Below, piece by piece: positions 25,901 through 38,060 of a stretch of DNA of 64,000 nt. Made by a program: the position numbers and the translations under genes. Within the stretch, counting starts at the first letter, position 1. Each line of letters opens with the position of its first letter. A model generated the notes under the pieces. It saw nothing but the letters and a program-made list of their open reading frames with translations, searched no databases and had not been told where the DNA came from. This DNA is from Archilochus colubris (Eukaryota > Chordata > Aves > Apodiformes > Trochilidae), in NCBI GenBank assembly GCA_023079485.1, contig CM041086.1, positions 12,656,401-12,720,400 of the forward strand. Direction: 5' to 3'.

Positions 25901-26947
25901 TCACAGCACATAATATATTCTGTGTTATTCCTCCCAATTCCTAATACTTTTATGTGTGATCACTAAAAGAAAATTTTAACATAGAGCTGCTTTTAGTTAG
26001 CCTCTGTCAGAAACCCAAAAGATAAATCAATCTGGTGCTGAGTAGCAGGTCCAAACTTCACAAAGCTCCACTAATGTTTTGATCAATCTGGAGCAAAAGG
26101 GTATTTAAGAATCTCTCTGACAGCTAGAGGGAGAGAAATAATCACTGAATAAAAAAATCCAAATTCACTCAACTGGTAATGAAATGGCACTGAATATTGA
26201 TTCAGGGCTCTAATAAGCTCAGAAGTTCAAAGCAAGCACTGGAAGGCAAATATTCCTTCCTCTTCCTTCAGACAAATCTGTAGCACTACCACAAGGTAGG
26301 ATTTCACTTGTCCTAAATATATAGTATTATAAAAGAGTCCTGAAAGCAGTCCTGCAATCTCTCCCTGTCTTCCTCTTCCAATCTCCCCCTTTGCATTTTT
26401 GAGATGACAAATTTACCATCAACCAAATTTCAACCCAGAGCAGCACTTTAAAGTGATTTACATCTAAATGAATAGGTTTCTGTCTCCCTTTGGTTTTCAG
26501 AAATTATGCACTTGACTTTTTTTTTTTTTAACTAAACTGGACTAATCTGATATTAATGTTCAGCTAAAGCTCATCTTTCATTCCTACCAACCATGCCAGA
26601 GACATACTGTGATAATGGTAGGAGTCAGCTCTGCAGAGGATTTCAGACACCACAGCAGTGGGAGAGAGTCAATCAGTAGAAAGAGACCCCTTCATATTTT
26701 TGTAAATATTTTTCACAAATCAAATTCTTTTCCCAGCAGATGGTGGGACATCCTATACTCAGAAATGGAAGGAAGTAAGTATTTTGGTGAGAGTTTTGCC
26801 TAATTAAGGAGTTGCACATATAACAATGATTCGAGGAAGGTTCCTGGTGATTTGCTTTCCGGGTAACTCAGAAGAGGTGAGAGAGCACAAAGACTACCTG
26901 GTGACAGCAATGAGACTGTCCCTCTATCTGCTCTGACAACTGTGATT
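22977..26947. other. Non-coding stretch
   Basis: No gene recognised. The block at about 25440-25960 is AT-rich and is listed separately as a candidate conserved element. A minus-strand open frame at 24650-24916 has no known domain. Confidence 0.5.
25440..25960. promoter_or_regulatory. Candidate conserved non-coding element
   Basis: AT-rich, CpG-poor, non-repetitive sequence dense in TAAT/ATTA and TTAATTA-like cores, without open frames. It resembles vertebrate developmental enhancers in texture. No direct evidence of conservation is available from one sequence. Confidence 0.22.
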
Positions 26948-27135
26948 TCATAGAATCGGCTGGGTTGGAAGGGACCTCAGAGATCATCGAGTCCAACCCT
27001 TGAACCACCGTTGCAGTTCCCAGCCCATGGCACTGAGTGCCACATCCAGTCTCTTTTTAAATATCTCCAGGGATGGAGAATCCACTACTTCCCTGGGCAG
27101 ACCATTCCAATGCCAGATCACCCTCTCCGATTTGT
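26948..27135 (-). mobile_element. CR1 LINE, 3' end
   Basis: The plus strand starts with TCATAGAATCGGCTGGGTTG and continues GAAGGGACCTCAGAGATCATCGA, the reverse complement of the CR1 3' untranslated end. Further in, the minus-strand translation reads [20 protein letters not shown] then RLDVALSAM, the conserved C-terminus of CR1 ORF2. The copy is 5'-truncated, as usual. Homology fades at about 27135; the open frame up to 27274 beyond that looks unrelated. One copy of the terminal 8-9-bp repeat is left. Confidence 0.95.
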
Positions 27136-30100
27136 TGTCAGCAGCCTCACATTTTGCATGCTGGATAACACAGGAAGATCCCATGCCCTTCATCCACCTC
27201 TTCCCAGTGCTGCCAACAGGGAAGTGCCTGGGGAGGTCAAGTCTGGAATCTTGGCTGTGTTGTTGACCAGGCAAACCCCTTTGCTGTTTGATATTTTAAT
27301 CATCTACCTGTAAAGTAGGCATGATGTCTATTGCAAAGCACTGATGAAAACAGCAGGAAACATCTTGGAGTTTTCAGTTGCAGTCAAATGCCGTCCTGGC
27401 AGCTCCCAGACTGATTTCAGGCTGCCTCAGCCTTAAGCACCCAGTGCTCCTGTCCCACACCCTGCTCAGCACACAGGGGAACCTCAGGCTGCCTTTTGAG
27501 TAAAGTCTGCATCTGAGGCCTTGGCTGCTTCAAGTCCAATCATCCTCATTTTTACCAACACCTGTTCCTTTGGGACAGGTACCATCCTCAGAGGGCACAC
27601 ACATCTCTCTTCACTCATAACATCCCAAAGCTGCCACTTTCCCATAAGAGCAGGGTCCTTGCACTCTCCTCTTTAAGACCTCATATCCATATACAAATCC
27701 CTCCTTCCACCCTCTCTGTCAGGGTAACAACCTGACACTGCTCAGATCAGCTCCCCCAACTCTGAAGTCTGAAGCATCACTCAGTGCTGAAGAGCCCAGT
27801 GGCAGGGTGTGAGGACCAGAGGTATCAGTTCACAGGCAAGAAAACACCATGGAGTTCTTATCTGTCAGGTCTCCAGCCAATAGGTGTCAAATAAATAAGA
27901 GCAACAATGTATGCCTCTAGCACCCTCTTTTGCTTCCATTCTAGTGCCCTGTAAGGCTGTCTACATCTATCATCCAACCAGAGAGTCAATGTCCTGGAAA
28001 AGATCAGCTGGTGATTGAAGTGCACAGTGAGACCTCCCTTGACCACACTGAATGTGCCTCAGAATGAAGCCTCAGAAATGACTTCTCAGAATACACCAGG
28101 TAATTGACAGGCAATTTAAAGCTTTTGCCCCCCTATCTGCCTTACTCTGGTGTAAAAGCTCAATGTGTTAACAATTGCCTCATCATTCTCTCTTGAGAAG
28201 AAAAAACCCTAAAGATTTCAGAGGGAAAACAAGCCCTCTTGTTACAGCTCTGCCTAAGCCAGCCAGGTATGACAGGGCCAATATTTCAGCATCTCATCTG
28301 AGCACTGGAGAACTGCTGACTCTTGTCAAAATGCCATTTTCCCCACCCTGCCTCCCTTTCTCTCCTGCAGTAAAAAGTCTTATTGTTTACAGTTGGAAAA
28401 ATACTAAACCCTGCAGCTTAATCTCTATGGGGGATTCATTCTGGCTGTCATTACATGATCTTTGATCTTCAGGGGAGAGAGAGGAGAGCAGAAAATATCT
28501 GGACTTATGTTCTTGTCATTAGAGCATCATTGCTGCATGTTACCAAAAAAGTTCTGATTGACTCTATTATTTTCTCCAGTTGAAATTCACAAAACAAACC
28601 CCAAACTAAGTGTAAATAAATATTTGTTCTTTAAGGCAATGAACATATACACAAAAACACATTCTTAACCTAGATCTCTCAAATCTATCCTTCATACACT
28701 TCAAGGTAATGACCCTGACAGGTGATCACTTCCAGTTTTCCCAAGTCTGAACAAAATATTGATCACTTGCTGGTGTACAAGGCAGAGCTCTATCCCTAGC
28801 TACACACACCTCAAAAAAAAGGGGAGCAGAAAAAAAAAAAGGGAGGCAGCACAGAGATTTATTAGAAGAGTAATGAGTTTATAGGCACTGGACCTGAGTG
28901 GATTCACAGGAAATTTTTATAATGTACAACACCTTCATGTGCTCTGCATTTGCACCAGTGTTGGGAAGAAGATGCATGAGTGATGCTTCATAGCAGTGCA
29001 GACAACCATGTCTCATGAATAGGCCCTTGCAGGGTTAAATTTTAAAATACAGAGAGAGGCACTGTGGAGGGGGAAGCACCAGTGGCAGCTGGGAGAAGGA
29101 AGCAGTAACCACCTGAACTGGTGCACTTGTACCACTGTGAAAGCTTAGCTGCTCTGCCCAGAACACAAGTTAGTAGAGGATCTGGGTTTGGAAGCAGTAG
29201 GATATTTCAAAGTCCATCTAAACTTTGTTCACATGGATAAAAAAGGGCTGTCTTTTCCTCTCCCATCTATTTTTTTATATGACAACTGATCTGATTCCAA
29301 AAGCACTCAAAACTTCATGAGTAACATATAGATCAGGCCCTCTTCAGGAAAGCTTTGCTGTTTGCTGCTAAGAACTGGCCTGAGGTTCTTTGTAGAACAT
29401 CTATTTAAACAGCCTTGCTGTAATAGGACTATTAGGTTTATGGTCACTAAGCTCACTCATGTCTAGGAGACACATTGGCTGCTTTGCTGTCTGTGTGCAG
29501 AGCTTTAAATATGCATTCAACTGAAAAAACCCCCACAAAATTAAAAAACCAAACAAATAAATATTTTTTACTAGACCACAGCCAACAGAATGATCAGCAG
29601 CAGATGGTTAAAGATCATCTGTCTCAAAGGATTTGGAGATCTCAGTGGAGCCTTCAAAGGAGACTGGAAATTTGGTTTGGCCACTGTTTATGACTCTGAG
29701 CTGGAGATAGGAAATCATTTTACCACCCTCCTGTCTGGGAACCTTTACATGTCCCACTCCTGGTACCTTCTGTAGCCTCTCCTGAGAGTCACTGTGTTTC
29801 ACACTGCAGACTTGAGGCAGACTCTGGTGACACAGTGCAGTCACACCTTTAAACCCAGGGAGTGTCAGCCGTGCCTCTGGCTCCCAGCATGATCCATCTT
29901 GCAGACCTGAACATGATTCCCAAGATTTCTGTTGTTATAAGTCACACTCCTTTGTGCACCAAGGATGTCACAGGAGAGAGCAAGAGAGAATAGACTATTG
30001 AATTATGTCTTATGTCATGCACTGAAACATGATATTAATTCTTGTAGAACAGACAGCAGGGACTGGGATAAAAGGACAGTTGGGTTATTGCGACCTGTTC

Positions 30101-32544
30101 CCTGCTGCTACCAGTACCTTGTCTCATCTCTTTCTTCATTTGAGCATGCTCTGTCTCATGAGTTGTTAGACTCTGGGAGGGCTGAGACATTTTTTAGTGC
30201 ATTGGCCCAAACCTACCAATACAGCATAGCACTGACATGGCAGCTTGACACCTATGGATGTGCCTGAATAACAGCAAGGCACACAGCATGTTGCTAACTG
30301 CATATGTTCTCTCCTTATAGACCAATGTAGTCATGGGGAAAAAAAATATATACCAAATCCCTGCATGAAGCATGAATATCAGGGTGCAAATGAGAGGGAA
30401 GCACTGCCCACATAAACCAGGCATAAAGACCCCCTGCATGTCTGTTAATTAAAATAAAAAATAAGCTTACTACAAGAACTATCACACATTAAACCCTACA
30501 AGCAGCTCAGACAAGAACTGCATCTTCAAGAGTTAGATGTTGTCTGGACAAACACAAACCTTGTTTTGTAATGTTTGCTTTACTCCTCCTGGTTAACATC
30601 AGGATTCAGCCTTGGGCTTGGGCTTCCCAGTCAGCATTTTCCAGTGACTGTGTCCTGGTAAACATTATGGAGCTTAGAGGAGGAAAAGGCCTCTGTGCAT
30701 AGAGCCCAGAAGCCAAACAACCCTGAAACTCAGCCTTTACAACATCTTATCTTCTATATATTACAACGGGTGGAGGAATCCATTTATCCAAGGAGTGGGA
30801 TATGGATTATCTGCTCTCTGATGACAAGAGGCATATGGCATTTAAGGAGCAGTAGCTCTACCTACCAATTTGTAAAGCCCAGATTGAAAAGACACAAACT
30901 GAAACAAAACTAAGCCACGGTGCAACAGTTGGGCACAGGAGGCAGAGATTGATGTCTTCCCCATAGCAGGGATTTTAATTCCTAAACTTCTTGAACATTT
31001 CATTCTTTGCTCCTGCCTTGCTTGAGACAACCACTTTCCTCTCTGTTTGTCCATCTGCAATTTTGCAGAGAAAGAAAAATGATCAGCAGCTTTCCTTTCA
31101 TCACCTACTTCGCATGAAACCAACTTTTCTGAATTCTCCCAGCACAGGCAATGTCCCTGCTGCTGCAAGATAAAACGTGTCACTGCTCCATCTGCTACTC
31201 ATTTGCTGATGAGTCTGTATGGCAACATGCTGCTGAGCAGAATATTCCAAAAAAGAAGAAACTGTGCAGCCCAACAGATCTGGCTTTGACACGAGCTAGG
31301 GACAGGTCTCATTAATCATTTTGCTGTGCTGCTTACAGTACCTGGTGGAACATGAGGACTGCCTCCCTGATTCAATATTTCATGGGACCACCATACAGCA
31401 GTTAGATAACTCCTCATTTGGTGCAGGAGTGGAGAAAATGAGGCAGCAGGAGGTTCTCAGAGCTAAAAGATCCCTGATTTTAGTACTGCTCTGACATTCA
31501 TAGGCCCAAAGTCCTTAGATTTAAGCCAAGAGGTGATGACAATCCAGGTGAAGAATGTACCCAGTTGTCACCCTCCTCTGTATTGTGTTAGAGCAGTATC
31601 AGAAGATGCTGAAGTTGTAAGATGCACATTACTGAGGCACTGCCAGCTACTTTGGATTTCTGTCCATTACCTACTTACCAAGGGAAGTCTTACCCCATGT
31701 TTTGGAGGAAAAAACTACCCCATCAACACCAGCCATGGGCCAAATTCAGAGGAAGATGGCAAGAGATGTGCAATCTCTGGCCACTCCCAGTGGAGGCTTC
31801 CACAGATTGGATCCATCTACCACTATTCCAGCAACTGCCAAGGAGATCTCCTGGGGATCAGATTCTGCCCCAGAGAAGAAATTCCTGCTTCCCTCTCTGG
31901 GTTTGCTGATTCACTAAAAGAGGTAGGTAGACATATAGCAGCTGGGATGCCCCACCATCTCTCAGGCCCCATTAACATCACCTGGAAAGTCAAAGTTCCT
32001 CCATCAGACTAAATGGCCCCCACAGAAATCAGCTCCATCAATGTCCCACTGGCTCAGGTAAAAAAAAAAAAAAAAAAGTGACAAGAACACCTCCAGCTTC
32101 TCCCCTTTCCCAGCCTGCTCAGCACAGGGGAGATGCAAGGTCCTGCTCTCCTCCAGCAGCCCAGCTCACTGCCCAGCAGTTCTCTTATTCCACCCTTCTT
32201 TTTTTCTCCCCACAGTCTTCCTCATCCTCATAGCCCCAACACCCCTGGGGCTCCTGAGATGTCTGAGCCTACAGAAACCTTACTCAGACCCAAGCAGTGC
32301 CAGAAAATCTCCTCCTCAGAGGGCAGGTTGGAGAAGCCAAATAAATTGCTTTTGCATTCAGGTCATTCAAGTCTGGCTGACTCCTGAGCCACCTGCACCT
32401 GAGTGCACTCCTCCCATACTTAGGGCCTGGAAGGCCTCTGGTATCCCAAGAGCTTTTAACCTGTTTTTCCCCACAGAAGCAGCAATACACCCAGGCCTGT
32501 GCCTACTTAATAGATAGTTGACTGGAAGCCACACATTTGAAAAA
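27136..32544. other. Non-coding stretch
   Basis: No gene recognised. Homopolymer A runs occur at about 28813-28840 and 32059-32075. A plus-strand open frame of 159 codons at 31533-32012 has no domain and no supporting exons. A strong plus-strand acceptor (TTTTTTTCTCCCCACAG) lies just before 32216 without a good partner donor. Confidence 0.5.
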
Positions 32545-33626
32545 AAAATTTACAAAAAGAATTTATTCTTAATGGCCACGGTTAAGTATACATTTAAGAT
32601 TTAAAAACATAAAAGTCAATCTCTAAAACATAACTGTTACACTATTTTTCAAAATAATTGAGGGGAAGAAACAATTATTTGCACTTCATTTTCATTTTTC
32701 TAACCACCTGCCATCAAAGTAACTCGATCTCTATTGAATTACAATCTGCCTTTGAAGCCTTAATGTACAGCTCTTTCCTGTACTTTACATAAATAATATT
32801 GTTCCAGTACATACCCAGTCACAAAGGATGCACAGACAGGTAGGTACAAGGAAAGGAAAGAATCTGAAAGAAAGGTGATAAGATTCTCAAGGCAGAAACA
32901 CGTTTTTCTACTTAATCATTGCCTAAGGATAACACTATTTGAAGCAGAGACACGAAGCTTCCGGTGTTTGATGAAAAGGTTACTAAAAAGAAACAGAAAC
33001 AGAAAAAGAAATAATGACATTTCCCCTCACTCCTTCAGATTTGAGTCAGAAGAGAAACCAAACATGCCTGAAGGGGAAGCAAGGCAGCTGCCTTAAGATA
33101 ATTTCTAAAATTTCAAGTTTTTGCTGAAAAAATTCAGGACTATTCATGAATAGTCCAGGTCAAAGTTGACAACACAGGATCCTTAAATTTAAAAAGTCAG
33201 GTTTCTAAGACATCTCATAAAGAAGAGCCCTAAAGGGGAATTGTCAGAGAGAAGCAATTACAGTGTACTACAACTTCATTACAAACCTGATGATCTGACA
33301 AAGGCAAACATCCCTCACCAATAAAGAAGTGTGAATAACTTATCTGTTCAGATCAATAGTTCAGCTTGGGAGAGAAAAAAGGCTTCAGGTAGACCTAAAG
33401 CAACTTACTCAAAAATATTATGGTTTTTAAATATATTTTTTTACATATATATAAATGTGGAGATACATATTCAGTAAATGGTAACAATATGTTTTGGCTT
33501 GAATTACTCGTTTCAACAGCAAATAATTTTGTTTCACTTTGCAGTATTTCAAGTAACAGCAAAGAGTAGAATTTGCCAGCTGCACACTATCACAAAACCA
33601 GCAAGACACCATATCTGCTAATTCAT
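32545..33626 (-). other. Candidate 3' untranslated terminal exon (minus strand)
   Basis: Read on the minus strand, an acceptor ending ATTTTTCTTTCCCAG precedes 33626. About 1.06 kb of AT-rich, repeat-free sequence follows. It ends with a canonical AATAAA signal at 32567-32562 and a T-rich downstream element. The texture (TTTA- and TATTTA-rich tracts, no long frame) is that of a vertebrate 3' untranslated region. The only open frame after the acceptor runs about 60 codons and is rich in Y, C and K, so it is probably not coding. If real, this would be the last exon of a minus-strand transcript, perhaps one starting at the CpG island near 50 kb. A poly(A)-like signal in plain AT-rich DNA is the alternative. 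Confidence 0.28.
33137..33156. repeat. 20-bp perfect palindrome
   Basis: GGACTATTCATGAATAGTCC equals its own reverse complement. It lies inside the 3'-UTR-like block and could form a short hairpin in RNA or be a dimeric factor site. One such palindrome in 64 kb may be chance. Confidence 0.9.
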
Positions 33627-36284
33627 CTGGGAAAGAAAAATCTAGAGATAAAAGAAAAATCTGGGTACAAATCCTTTTTCTACCCAGCTCAGAAGAAGGT
33701 TTCCAATCTGTTTATCAGGATATTTTTTTAAGCACCAAAACTTCTTTCTATCAACTCAGTTTTTTTTAAATCAGTCCTCTTTGTAATCAACACTGAAAAT
33801 TATTCTTCAAGCCCCAACATTATTTTTCAACAATAATCAGGCATTCCTGATTATATACGAACTCTTATTGTAGCTGTTCTCTTTATGAAACATTTATGTA
33901 CCTCTTAGAGGCAAGGTGTACAGTTTCTTTAAAGCTCAGAGACCCATGGCATACAAGATCCATCCACAGTGTTTCACCACAGCTATGGTAAATACCAGGT
34001 TTGGAAAACTGGGCCTAATTCAAACCAGAACTTCCTAGCTTGGAAATTCCCTTTAGTTAAATTTCACATAAAATATCTCTGTAGAAATCCCAACCTTTTG
34101 ATATGGCCCCACTGCTCTCACTGTACATGGAGTTGCTGCAGGACAAACAAAGGAATCTTCATCTTGATCCAGCATCAGGACCACAAGCCTGTTCTGTTGC
34201 CATCCCAAAAGCAACCTTGGCCACAGCTGGAAGTTAAGCTATAGCCTCCAGCAAGGACTAACACCATAAAGTTGGTCTCCTTGTCCTAGATCTCATAACT
34301 GTCTCACTGTGCTGCTTCCAGCCCTTCTGCCATCACACTGTGATTTAACAGGTTCCTCCAAGGCAGCAAAAATCTAGCAGCAACTACCTGCAAACTTCAA
34401 ACCCCCATAAGAAGGCAGGAGATAAGGCAAACCCTGGTACACTGAATGCATCAGGGCAAACAAATAAAGCTGCTCTGCATGTCTGAATTGCTCAACATGC
34501 AAAGGAGAGGAAATTTGGATGGCTATAAGCAGCAGGCTCCTGCTCCTCTTCCTCCAAGCAACCCCTCTTACCCATGGTTAGCAATTACCACACCCCCTGT
34601 GACATCCCCCAGGGAACTGATGCTCTGACCATGCTTTCAGCCACTTCTTAAAAGCTGCAGATGGCAGAGATTTTTGTTGCTTGGCCACTTAGTGGATTTT
34701 TACAGAGAAGGGATATTTTGTAAAAAGAAGTCTTTCAAAAGGAGACATGAAGGGAATTTCTGGCAATTACCAGGTCTCCTCCCCAAGGCATTCTGAGTAA
34801 GACATTCCCAACAGCCTTCAAGTTCAGTGTCAGCAATGAAGCATTGAAAAGGCACATCCCTCTCCATAATTAAAAACTACTCCTGATTATTTCAGTGGAG
34901 TGACAGTGAGTAGGTGATTAACTCAGTATCCAGACAACTACACAGACTCATAACACCCCAGAAGAATCAAGCACTGGCAAAGTGGAATGGAGGTAAAAGA
35001 ACATCAACCAAATGTTGAAAGGATGGAAATTTTACTGGTAACTGGAAGCAGAGTTACAGTGAGAAAAGGTGGGCAACAGTAAAAATCAGTAATAATAATA
35101 ACTTGCCAGTACATCTTCAAGTATTTTAGATTGGGTGAGTGTTCTTTCACCAGCTAGTGAATCCCTGGTCTGTGTACTGTTTCCCTCACAATCAATACAT
35201 GCTATTTGTTTTTTCTCCTCATCCTCAGTCATGAATAATTTCTAGAGAAAGGTCTAATCTGTCTCTGGTTTCAAAACACGGTGTAAGCTACAGACAACTC
35301 AATAGCTGAGATTTACAGCAAAGAAACACCTCACAGAGAACAACGTGGGCTTCTAAGGAATATGGCAGATGCCATGCTTTAGTTTAACAGATTTTTGAGA
35401 GACATATAAAATATACAGTAGGCCCAGCATTAATTTGAGGCCAGCTACATGGGTTCCTACTGGTATCAGAAGCACTTCACTGACTTTATCAAGAGTCAGG
35501 CATAAATTTGGGTGGCCTCTCTAATAAAAGAAACCCACAACTGCTGAACAGTTGTTTACATTCTGATGGTTAGCAGTGGGGTCTTTTTGTACTCAGCTGA
35601 TAAGCAATCCCATCTAAGAACTTCCCTCAGAAAAAGACAACTTATGTCTGTAGTGAAGGTTTTATTTCCTCATATATCACAAGTCCAGCACAGTGAGAGT
35701 TCACCTCCATGACGTCCTAAGACTATACCATGCTTAGGATCCTGTTTGCTTGCCCACAAAGAGCCCACCAACATCCCAGCCTCTACTAGAGTTGGGATGA
35801 GAAAAATAATTTCCTGAGTAATGGACCCAGACAGCTCTGTAGCAATGTCCTTGAGAACTTCCTGAAAAATTTGTACGATTACTGCATTCACAGAAAACCT
35901 TTCTCTTCTCCCCATATCCTTCTAAAAGTTCAAATTCTAATCTAATCCTCAGTCAGATCTGTAAGAGCTTTACAAATTCAAGAGATAAACTCTTCCTTTT
36001 ATACCTAATACTGTTAGCTTCCAAACCTCACAAGCCCACTGACATGTCTGTTTGTTCCTCATCCTCCCCAGCTGGGATCCACTGAGCTGCTCATCTTTCA
36101 AGCTTCCAGCAGCCAAGGCAGCACAACTGCACTTTCACCTAACTTACCTTGTGCCTTTTGCCTGGCCCACAGCCTCCATCAGCTTTCTCATTTCCTTCCT
36201 GCTCTACACCTTGGGCCCCTGAGCCATCCTGCAGGGTCTCTCTCACCAGCTTAGTAACTTTCAAGCAAAAGGATTCTGTTCTTC
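33627..36284. other. Non-coding stretch
   Basis: No gene recognised. A minus-strand open frame at 35670-35915 (81 codons) has no known domain. Confidence 0.5.
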
Positions 36285-36738
36285 CAGGTTGTGCTGGAGT
36301 CTCCCTGGTTACAGTCAGACCTCCCTAGAAACCTGGACTCACAGAGTAAATCCCAGCCATGACATGGAGCTCCCCTTTAAATCCAGGGGAACAGCCAATG
36401 GAATTAGTAACTGTCTTTCCACAATAAACACACTTTTGTGCAGCAGACAAACCTTTCTTGGGGTACAGTGCTTCGAAGCAAAGAGGTGTTCTCACCAAGG
36501 TGCACAGTCAGGGCTCCCATCTTGCTGCCTTCAGACTTGGCTCAGTGCTTCTGCTCCAGACTCAGGTAACCTCCTCCTCTAGCTGCTCAAGTGTGTGTTC
36601 AGAAGCTCCCCTTTTATTGGCCCCCCATCTTGCTCATGCACAGCTGAGGTAAACCCTAATTGGGCACAGGTGGGCTTAACACAAGCTCACGCCTCCCACC
36701 TTGTAATTAGCAACACCTGAGTGCCTCATTTCACTACA
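36285..36738 (-). mobile_element. Probable LTR of an avian endogenous retrovirus
   Basis: On the minus strand the element starts with TGTAGTGAAATGAGG at 36738. It runs through a short U3 with GGCCAATAAAAGGGG at about 36622-36608 (a CCAAT-type box overlapping a TATA-like or poly(A)-like element), then a longer R/U5 region. The arrangement and wording resemble avian LTRs I have seen before, but I cannot name the family. The inner boundary is uncertain and may lie at or below 36285. No viral coding sequence follows, so it is a solo LTR or fragment. No target-site duplication was identified. Confidence 0.5.
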
Positions 36739-37639
36739 CTTTTGTCCAGGGCATCTCGTATTGCAGCATTCCAGTTAGAGCTGCTGTAGTTTATGTCTGC
36801 ATTTCAACCCCAGAAAGATCTCCAGCTCACCTGCCACACATCCATACATTCCTATCAGGTCTACTGAGCCACATGCCAAGGTGTGCAGGACACACTTGAA
36901 GTTCAGTCCTTTGGGAAGCCCCCAATTGCCCTCTGGGGTGACCAGGCATCTGAACATTCCCAGCTCAGAGATCCCTATGCCTGTGGTACATGAGCTGACC
37001 AATCACTCTGCTCTTGCATGTCAGCAGCTCTGCCAGGCCTCAGATTTTGTTTGCTGTGCCTGCAGATCTCTGTTCAAGGGAGATGCCTGCATCCTGATGC
37101 CACATGTACATCCACAGGCTCTGGAGAGTCAGGGTCCCCTTCCCACTGCGGGGCTGGGCCAGTGCTCCACCAGCAGCTTTGTGTCCCCCTCTGCTCTGCT
37201 TGCCTCCTGTCCTGTTGTGCCCATGCCTGAGGCCAGATCTTAGCAAGCCCCTTCCAGGTCTGGCTCAGTTTCTCCCTTCTCACAGCCTTGGGATGAAGTG
37301 ATGTCTCAGCTGTCGGGGGCTTGGTGACAGGAGCAGGGTTTGTAGGTGAGAAGAACAGGCCAAATGCTCCCTTCCTACCACCCTCCAGTGTGCCAGCTTC
37401 ACAAACCTGCTGACAGTCCTTGAGAGCTGATGACATTTTTCAAAACATTGACAAAAATAGACAAGCACTTCCCCCATGCCATTGAAAAAACTCATTAACT
37501 ATTTCCACAAAGCTCTTCTGCTTTCTATTCTTCCTTTGAGCACCTTCACAGCCATCTCTCCTCTATCAAAACATTTTCACAGACTCACCCCATTCCAAAG
37601 TAAAAAAAAAAAAAAAATTGTCTTCTTGGGAGCAGGTGA

Positions 37640-38060
37640 TAGCCCAATCCATTAAGAGAGGCTAACATTTGATTAGCAACTCCCATAAATTGTAAATTCT
37701 TTTCCTTTTACACAAGAAGTCCTCATGACTCTGCATAAAGAGATTTGATTGAGATTTCAATGATTTAAGATAATGTAAATGAAGCCATCAGTACCTGTAA
37801 CAAACATCTGAAATAAAGTCAAGTGCTCATTGAGCTCATAATTTCAAAATAAAAGTAAAACAAACAAGTTTTTAAAGACATAATTCAAAACTCATTACTT
37901 ATATCTTGGTTTGCTGGTAAAATACTTCTGTTTTACATCCATTTCAGTTTAGCAACACTAATAAAGCAACTTATTTTTGTAACCTGAGTACAAACATTTG
38001 CTATATATACAGTGTCCTTTGGCGTTATGCAATAAATTGAACTGAACACAAGCAGAGGAA
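37640..38060. promoter_or_regulatory. Candidate conserved non-coding element
   Basis: AT-rich, CpG-poor and repeat-free, with many homeodomain- and forkhead-like cores (TGATTTAAG, TTGATT, AACAAACAAG). It has no reading frame. It looks like a developmental enhancer core. This is a texture-based call only. Confidence 0.25.

Noticed and set aside
32059..32075. A run of about 17, considered as the tail of a processed pseudogene
   Set aside because: The sequence 5' of it resembles no known mRNA and there is no flanking target-site duplication.
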